Shown here piece by piece: positions 59,266 to 64,000 of a stretch of DNA of 64,000 bases. A program made the translations under genes and the position numbers. The stretch's first letter is position 1; every line of letters starts with the position of its first letter. The notes beneath the pieces are model-generated. The model saw only the letters and a program-made list of their open reading frames with translations, did not search any database and was not told where the DNA came from. This DNA comes from Streptomyces sp. CB02056 (GTDB taxonomy: Bacteria > Actinomycetota > Actinomycetes > Streptomycetales > Streptomycetaceae): contig NZ_LIPD01000025.1 of assembly GCF_001905545.1 (NCBI RefSeq), positions 25,308 to 89,307 of the forward strand, written 5' to 3'.

Positions 59266-60051
59266 CTAGATGAACTTCTGGTCGGCGAGGAAGGTCGCGA
59301 GCGACTTGCCGCCCTCGCCCTCGTCCTTGACGACCGTGCCCGCGGTCCGCGCCGGACGCGCCGCCACCGACTCCACCGCCGTCCACGAACCCGCCAGACC
59401 GACCTCGTCCGCCTCGATGCCCAGGTCGTCCAGGTCCCACGACTGCACCGGCTTCTTCTTCGCCGCCATGATCCCCTTGAACGACGGGTACCGGGCCTCA
59501 CCCGACTGGTCCGTCACCGACACCACCGCCGGCAGCGCCGCCTCCACCAGCTCCGTCGCCGCGTCACCGTCCCGACGACCCTTCACCACGCCGCCCTCGA
59601 CCGACACCTCCGACAGCAGCGTCACCTGCGGCACACCCAGCCGCTCCGCCAGCAGCGCCGGCAGCACACCCATCGAACCGTCCGTCGACGCCATGCCACC
59701 GATCACCAGGTCGAACCCGGCCTTCTCCAGCGCCTTCGCCAGCACCGCCGACGTCCCGACCACATCCGAACCGTGGATGTCCTCGTCGTTCACGTGCACG
59801 GCCTTGTCCGCACCCATCGACAGCGCCTTGCGCAACGCGTCCTTCGCGTCGTCCGGCCCCACCGTCAGCACCGTCACCTCGGCGCCCTCGTTCGCCTCCG
59901 CGATCCGCAGCGCCTGCTCCACGCCGTACTCGTCCAGCTCCGACAGGAGGCCGTCCACACCCTCCCGGTCGGTGGTGTGGTCGTCCGCGAAACGACGGTC
60001 ACCCGTCGCGTCCGGCACGTGCTTCACACAGACAACGATCCTCAAGCTCAC
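59266..60051 (-). CDS. etfB: electron transfer flavoprotein beta subunit
   Basis: EtfB, 261 residues, pairs with EtfA and binds AMP. It begins SLRIVVCVKHVPD, contains YGVEQALRIAE, the recognition-loop region AEVTVLTVGPDDA and ALRKALSMGADKAVHV, and ends with the partner-contact region KPVQSWDLDDLGIEAD. GTG 60051 has GGAG 7 bp upstream, so the long ORF is trimmed. First gene of etfBA. Its promoter candidate has an overlapping dyad. Confidence 0.97.
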   Translation of the reverse strand: MSLRIVVCVKHVPDATGDRRFADDHTTDREGVDGLLSELDEYGVEQALRIAEANEGAEVTVLTVGPDDAKDALRKALSMGADKAVHVNDEDIHGSDVVGTSAVLAKALEKAGFDLVIGGMASTDGSMGVLPALLAERLGVPQVTLLSEVSVEGGVVKGRRDGDAATELVEAALPAVVSVTDQSGEARYPSFKGIMAAKKKPVQSWDLDDLGIEADEVGLAGSWTAVESVAARPARTAGTVVKDEGEGGKSLATFLADQKFI

Positions 60052-60165
60052 GGCCTGTCTCCTGTACTGGTCTCGTCCGGCGGCTGCGGCGGTGCAAGCG
60101 GGCGCGAACACGGCACGCACCCGCTCCGGGCAGCGAATTCCCGTGCCGGTCCGGAACTTCCTGGC

Positions 60166-60207
60166 AGCATACTCGCCGGTAGTGCAGTGGTCACTACTGG
60201 CCAGTAG
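60166..60207 (-). promoter_or_regulatory. etfB promoter with overlapping dyad
   Basis: Read on the minus strand: GTGACC (60189-60194), 17 bp, TATGCT (60166-60171), a -35/-10 pair. The -35 region abuts the perfect palindrome CTACTGG/CCAGTAG (60194-60207), and a second GTAGTG...CACTAC pair overlaps. A repressor there would control etfBA. Confidence 0.6.
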
Positions 60208-60303
60208 CTTATGCCGTGCGGCTGCTCCCGCCGCCTGTGCCCATCCTGCCCCAGCGCGGGGCCGACTCCACCCGCCGGGGCGGAACACCTGCGGCCGGAT
60301 TGC

Positions 60304-60654
60304 TCACACCACGCGACCGAGCGCCGCGATCACGTCCACCCGGCGCGGCTGGCCCGCCGCCCGACGCACCACCCGGCCCTCCCCGTCCAGCACCAGGACG
60401 GTCGGCGTCCGCCGGACCTCCAGCCGGCGGACCAGCTCCAACCGCTCCTCGGCGTCCACCTCTATGTGCTCCACCCCGTCGACCATCCCTGCCACCTCCG
60501 AGAGCACCCGCCGGGTGGCCCGGCAGGGCTGGCAGAAGGCCGTCGAGAACTGCACCAGCGTCGCCCGCGCGCCGAGCGGCCCGCCCAGCTCCGCCCCCGA
60601 CAGCCGTACGGCGTCCGACCGCGGTACCGCGTCCGCCCCGTCCTCGGTGCTCAC
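60304..60654 (-). CDS. thioredoxin-family protein
   Basis: A 116-residue cytoplasmic thioredoxin-fold protein with redox motif CQPC (Cys41-Cys44) in FSTAFCQPCRATR and the cis-Pro loop RRTPTVLV. The first 20 residues are an extension. The CQPC instead of CGPC suggests a special partner. It is divergent from a DUF4395 membrane protein 305 bp away; thioredoxin-like and DUF4395 genes are commonly paired in actinomycetes, probably forming a thiol or sulfur-transfer unit. Confidence 0.9.
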   Translation of the reverse strand: MSTEDGADAVPRSDAVRLSGAELGGPLGARATLVQFSTAFCQPCRATRRVLSEVAGMVDGVEHIEVDAEERLELVRRLEVRRTPTVLVLDGEGRVVRRAAGQPRRVDVIAALGRVV

Positions 60655-60959
60655 CCTCGTCCTCCCGTCACTCCCGGCCCGTCACCTCTGGCCACGGCGG
60701 GCCGGGACCGGCCCCGTCGAGGCACGACAACACACGCCGTCGGCCCGGTCATCCCCCCAGTCTGCGGCAGCGCCCGCGGCGCCCGAAACACGGTCGACCG
60801 CCAGGGCCGGGACACGTACGATCGGCCGATGGACTCCGACCGCCACCCGATGCCGCCGCCGGTCCGCCGCCGCGTCATCGCCCCGGCCAGGACCACCGTC
60901 CACCGACGGCGCTGACGCCCCGCCGCTGCCGCCGCCCGTCGCGACCACCCGGAGCCCCG
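60655..60959. other. divergent region of thioredoxin and DUF4395 genes, possible 28-aa ORF
   Basis: About 305 bp. A short plus-strand frame at 60830-60916 encodes a 28-residue Arg/His/Pro-rich peptide without cysteines, starting at an ATG with poor ribosome-site support; it may be only a chance frame. Promoters for both genes must lie here. Confidence 0.4.
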
Positions 60960-61385
60960 TTGCAGACCGATCCCCGCGGTCCCCGCTTAGCCGCAGCGCT
61001 CACCGCGATCGTCCTGGCCCTCGTCCTGGCCACCGGCAGCTGCCCGCTACTGGGAGCCCAGACGCTCGTCTTCGCCCTCGGCTCGTTCGGCGGCCTGCGC
61101 CTGGCCCCGTACGTCCGGCTGTTCCAGGCGCTCGTGCTGCCCCGGCTCGCACCGCCCTCCGCCACCGAGGACGAACGGCCGCTCCGCCTCGACCAGGGCG
61201 TCCTCATGGTCTTCGCCGCGGTCGGCACCCTCGGCTACTGCACCGAGGTGACATGGCTCGGCGTGATGGGCGCCTCGACCGCCCTCACCGCCGCCTTCGC
61301 CAACGCCGTGTTCGGCTACTCCGTGGGCTGCGAGCTCTACCCCCTGGTCCGGCACGCCCAGGGCCGCCTCACCTCCCGCGCCTGA
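60960..61385 (+). CDS. DUF4395 membrane protein
   Basis: A 141-residue protein with four membrane segments and the DUF4395 pattern PRGPRLAAALTAIVLALVL, APYVRLFQALVLPRL and the ending FANAVFGYSVGCELYPLV. Two cysteines sit in membrane regions (LATGSCPLLG, TLGYCTE), a third in VGCELY. TTG 60960 has GGAG 6 bp upstream. DUF4395 proteins are often beside thioredoxins, suggesting cytoplasm-membrane thiol exchange; the reaction is unknown. Confidence 0.88.
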   Translation: MQTDPRGPRLAAALTAIVLALVLATGSCPLLGAQTLVFALGSFGGLRLAPYVRLFQALVLPRLAPPSATEDERPLRLDQGVLMVFAAVGTLGYCTEVTWLGVMGASTALTAAFANAVFGYSVGCELYPLVRHAQGRLTSRA

Positions 61386-61607
61386 TGCGAGCGGCCGAAA
61401 AGTTCCCGTTCGAATTCATCACGGAGATCACATCGGCAATATTCACTTGACCGCACGCCTCAGGTGACAGCAGGCACTCGTTCGGGGGATCATCTCCGTG
61501 AATCACCCGTGACCGCCGCGGAGTGCCGTACTCCGGTCGGCACCGCCCGCGCAACGGAGCGGGTACCCGCCGAACCGGGCTCCGGCCCGTGGAAGTCAGG
61601 ACTGACC

Positions 61608-62378
61608 GTGGCAGAGTTCGTGTACCCGCCGGTGATCGGCGCCGCACTCACCGCCTTCCGCGCGCTCGACGTGCGGATCAAGATCGTGGGCGCCGAACAC
61701 ATCCCCGCCAGGGGGGGAGCGGTACTGGTCAGCAACCACATCAGCTACCTGGACTTCCTCTTCGCGGGCCTCGGCGCGTACCGCGGCGGCAAGCGCAAGA
61801 CCCGCTTCATGGCCAAGGACGACGTCTTCAAGCACCGGATCTCCGGCCCGCTGATGCGCGGCATGAAGCACATCCCGGTCGACCGCACCGACGGCCAGCC
61901 CGCCTACGAGGCCGCCGTGCGCGCCCTCAAGGCCGGCGAGGTGGTCGGGGTCTTCCCCGAGGCGACCATCAGCCGCTCCTTCATGCTCAAGAAGTTCAAG
62001 ACCGGCGCCGCCCGGATGGCCGCCGACTCCGGCACCCCGCTGCTGCCCGTCGTGCTCTGGGGCACCCAGCAGCTCTGGACCAAGGGCCGCCCGAAGACCC
62101 TCACCAAGCGGCACGTCCCGGTCACCATCATGATCGGCGAGCCGATCCACCTCGGGCCGGACGACAAGCCCGTGATGGTCACCCGGCGGCTGCGCGCCGC
62201 CATGAGCGAGATGCTCGACCAGGCCCAGCGCGAGTACCCCGGCAAGCCCTCCGGCCCGGACGACACCTGGTGGCTGCCCGCCCAGCTCGGCGGCACCGCG
62301 CCCACCCTGGAGGTCGCCGAGGCCGAGGACGAGGCGGAGGCCCTCGCCAAGGCCGAGCGCCGCGCCACCCGGGGCTGA
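61608..62378 (+). CDS. 1-acyl-sn-glycerol-3-phosphate acyltransferase (PlsC family)
   Basis: A 256-residue PlsC-type acyltransferase of phospholipid synthesis. HX4D is NHISYLD (about 43-49), the second block GGMKHIPVDR, the third VGVFPEATIS (Glu-Ala-Thr in place of the usual EGT), the fourth PLLPVVLWGTQ. A membrane-proximal N-terminus fits bilayer association. GTG 61608 has AGGA about 6 bp upstream. Actinomycetes have several such paralogues. Confidence 0.9.
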   Translation: MAEFVYPPVIGAALTAFRALDVRIKIVGAEHIPARGGAVLVSNHISYLDFLFAGLGAYRGGKRKTRFMAKDDVFKHRISGPLMRGMKHIPVDRTDGQPAYEAAVRALKAGEVVGVFPEATISRSFMLKKFKTGAARMAADSGTPLLPVVLWGTQQLWTKGRPKTLTKRHVPVTIMIGEPIHLGPDDKPVMVTRRLRAAMSEMLDQAQREYPGKPSGPDDTWWLPAQLGGTAPTLEVAEAEDEAEALAKAERRATRG

Positions 62379-62574
62379 GGCCCGCTCCGCTCCCCTCTGT
62401 TCCTCTCCCCTCCACTCCCCTCTACTCCGTGCGATCGAGCGAGCGCGGTCCGTCGCGTGTCGCCGGACCGCCGACGTCCCCCGTCTGACACAGTGACAGC
62501 TCCTTTCAGGGGCCTTCGTCCTGAATCCTCGGCGGGGGCACACGTCGGAGCGGTCGAGAGTCTCGGAGGCGGAG

Positions 62575-63924
62575 ATGGCACGGATCACCACCGGCACACG
62601 GCAGTCACCCACGGGCAGGGCCCGCACCCGCGCGAGCGCCGGTGCGGGCCTTCTGCTTCTGGGCGCCCTGCTCACCGGCTGCGGGGCCGAACCCGGGGAG
62701 ATCCCGCTCTCGGAGATCCGGCCGGAGACCCCCACCGCCACCCCCGAGGCGACACCCGCCGCGACCCCCGGCGTGGTCGGCGCGGCCGTCGGAGCCCCCG
62801 CGGCCGCCGCGCACAACGGGCTGATCGTCAGCCGCGCCTACACCGACGCCGCCCGCACCAGCACCGCGATCGTCACCCTCTCCCCCGACGGCACCGGCCA
62901 GCACCAGGTCACCCAGCCGCCGGCCCGCGCGCTCGACGACCGCCCGGACTGGTCCCCCGACGGCGCCACCATCGCCTTCGACCGCACCGACCCGCAGACC
63001 GGCACCGCCCGGCTCTGGACCGTCCTCACCGCCGGCGGCCCCGAGCACCAGGTCAACCAGCTCTGCGACAGCGGCACCGCCGACTGCGCCAACGAGGACG
63101 AACGCGCCCCCGCCTTCTCCCCCGACGGCAAGCAGGTCGCCTTCAGCCGCTCCTGGGGCGCCCTGGACCCGTCCGGCAGCCACCAGATCCAGTACTCCGA
63201 CCTCTACCTGATGACCCCCGAGGGCACCGACGTCCAGCGGCTCACCTTCCTCACCAACGACAAGCCCTACTCCGGCGCGGTCAGCAACCCCAGCTGGTCC
63301 CCCGACGGCAAGCAGCTCACCTTCGAGTACCGCACCAGCGCCACGGGGCAGCCCGCCAACAGCCGCGCCATCTACGTGGTCAGCGCGGACGGCACCGGGC
63401 TGCGCCAGCTCACCCCCTGGGAACTGCGCGCCGGCGACCGCGCGGACTGGTCCCCCGACGGCACCCAGATCCTCTTCACCACCTACCCGGCCGGCCCCGA
63501 CAACGCCCCCGGCGGCGGCATCTACACCGTCCACTCCGACGGCAGCGCCGTCGGCGCCCTCACCCCCGCGCCCTCGGACGCCTTCTACGGCGCGGCCGCC
63601 TACGCTCCCGACGGCAAGTCCATCGTCTTCGCCCAGGCGCCCGCCGGCACCGGCGCCGACCTCTACAGCATGCGGCCGGACGGTACGGGCGTCGCCCGTC
63701 TCACCAACAGCGCGGACAAGTGGCTCAGCCGGCCGGCCTGGGGGACGGCGGAGGCCCCGGCGGCTCCCGCCGACCAGGTCCAGGCGACGGCCCAACCGTC
63801 GGATCAGCCGTCATCGGCTCCTCAGGCACCCCAGGCGCCGCGGCCCGATGCCCAGCAACCCGCCCAGGCCCAGGGGCAGGCGCCCACGGAGAAGCCGCAG
63901 CCCGAATCCGACTCCGACGAATAG
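62575..63924 (+). CDS. TolB-like beta-propeller lipoprotein
   Basis: A 449-residue exported lipoprotein. The lipobox LLTGC places the lipidated Cys at 36. After a Thr/Pro linker (about 45-75) come five or six PD40/WD40-type blades with the recurring W/F-SPDG signature (DWSPDG, AFSPDG, SWSPDGKQL, DWSPDGTQI, AYAPDGKS), forming a beta-propeller like TolB or DPP-IV. The last 60 residues are Gln/Pro/Ala-rich and probably extend into the wall. GGAG precedes ATG 62575. Function unknown, likely binding a surface ligand. Confidence 0.9.
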   Translation: MARITTGTRQSPTGRARTRASAGAGLLLLGALLTGCGAEPGEIPLSEIRPETPTATPEATPAATPGVVGAAVGAPAAAAHNGLIVSRAYTDAARTSTAIVTLSPDGTGQHQVTQPPARALDDRPDWSPDGATIAFDRTDPQTGTARLWTVLTAGGPEHQVNQLCDSGTADCANEDERAPAFSPDGKQVAFSRSWGALDPSGSHQIQYSDLYLMTPEGTDVQRLTFLTNDKPYSGAVSNPSWSPDGKQLTFEYRTSATGQPANSRAIYVVSADGTGLRQLTPWELRAGDRADWSPDGTQILFTTYPAGPDNAPGGGIYTVHSDGSAVGALTPAPSDAFYGAAAYAPDGKSIVFAQAPAGTGADLYSMRPDGTGVARLTNSADKWLSRPAWGTAEAPAAPADQVQATAQPSDQPSSAPQAPQAPRPDAQQPAQAQGQAPTEKPQPESDSDE

Positions 63925-63947
63925 ATTCGCCCCGGCCCTGAAAACGC

Positions 63948-63984
63948 GAAGAGCCCCCATCCGGGACCCGGATGGGGGCTCTTC
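63948..63984 (+). terminator. terminator of the TolB-like gene
   Basis: GAAGAGCCCCCATCCG and complement, 16-bp perfect arms with a 5-nt loop, 23 bp beyond the stop. Confidence 0.9.
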
Positions 63985-64000
63985 TGAAGAATTGTTCGGC

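Noticed and set aside
1..64000. tRNA, rRNA, phage or transposase genes
   Set aside because: No GTTCRAATC-type T-loop with matching acceptor arms, no rRNA-like blocks, and no transposase or integrase motif was found by eye.

Overview
The window is typical of a very high-GC actinomycete of the Streptomycetaceae (Streptomyces or Kitasatospora). Almost every codon ends in G or C, GTG and TTG starts are common, and antisense shadow ORFs are abundant. Several proteins look like actinomycete specialities: an NsdA/NsdB-type TPR regulator, DUF397, DUF6643, DUF6191 and DUF4395 proteins, a mycothiol-dependent isomerase and a secreted CBM-FnIII-GH18 chitinase. I see no rRNA, tRNA, CRISPR array, transposase, prophage or biosynthetic gene cluster. 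It reads as chromosomal housekeeping and accessory DNA with about 58 protein genes.

Layout. 1-9.6 kb: a possible kleisin-like subunit of an SMC-type complex whose operon would continue off the left edge, a secreted TIG-domain protein, the 5-oxoprolinase operon pxpABC, a PadR regulator divergent from a hydrolase with a clear shared operator, and uppP. 9.7-18 kb: HEAT-repeat protein, PAS-like protein, NsdA/NsdB-type regulator divergent from an APH-fold kinase, an acyl-CoA-dehydrogenase-like flavoprotein, and a gene-poor 0.76-kb stretch. 18.4-28.3 kb: DUF397, an orphan DhaM, a Nudix enzyme plus sugar transferase, a polysaccharide deacetylase, a 1-kb non-coding palindrome array, a racemase, HpnB-type glycosyltransferase, methyltransferase, dehalogenase-like hydrolase and a single-cysteine DsbA-like protein. 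28.4-41 kb: glycosyltransferase, MscL with a zinc-ribbon tail, FG/Q-rich DUF6643 protein, MOSC protein, beta-helix/AAA+ fusion, DUF6191, Cds1-type cysteine desulfhydrase, ROK regulator divergent from an MFS transporter, and HutD. 41-56.3 kb: lipase divergent from a PucR regulator, acyltransferase, mycothiol isomerase, enoyl-CoA hydratase, RidA, chitinase with a canonical chitin-type promoter, geranylgeranyl-reductase-like flavoprotein, M20 dipeptidase, DUF4184, kinase-Nudix fusion, PfkB kinase and an NlpC/P60 hydrolase. 56.6-64 kb: MatB-like acyl-CoA synthetase, etfBA, a thioredoxin divergent from DUF4395, a PlsC acyltransferase and a TolB-like lipoprotein.

The two least explained signals are both repeats. 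First, 22.80-23.76 kb holds at least ten copies of a perfect or near-perfect hairpin built on GAAGTCGGCC/GGCCGACTTC. The flanking bases differ from copy to copy, yet in most copies they stay partly or fully complementary. Second, two intergenic elements (36.18-36.27 and 40.12-40.24 kb) consist of heptads with a strict 7-bp period (NNRACRG). Each runs into a conserved centre and then into inverted heptads, so each folds into a long hairpin, and each overlaps the end of the preceding gene. Neither fits a standard feature class. Several regulatory arrangements can be read directly from dyads in divergent promoters (PadR, ROK, PucR, etfB, chitinase).
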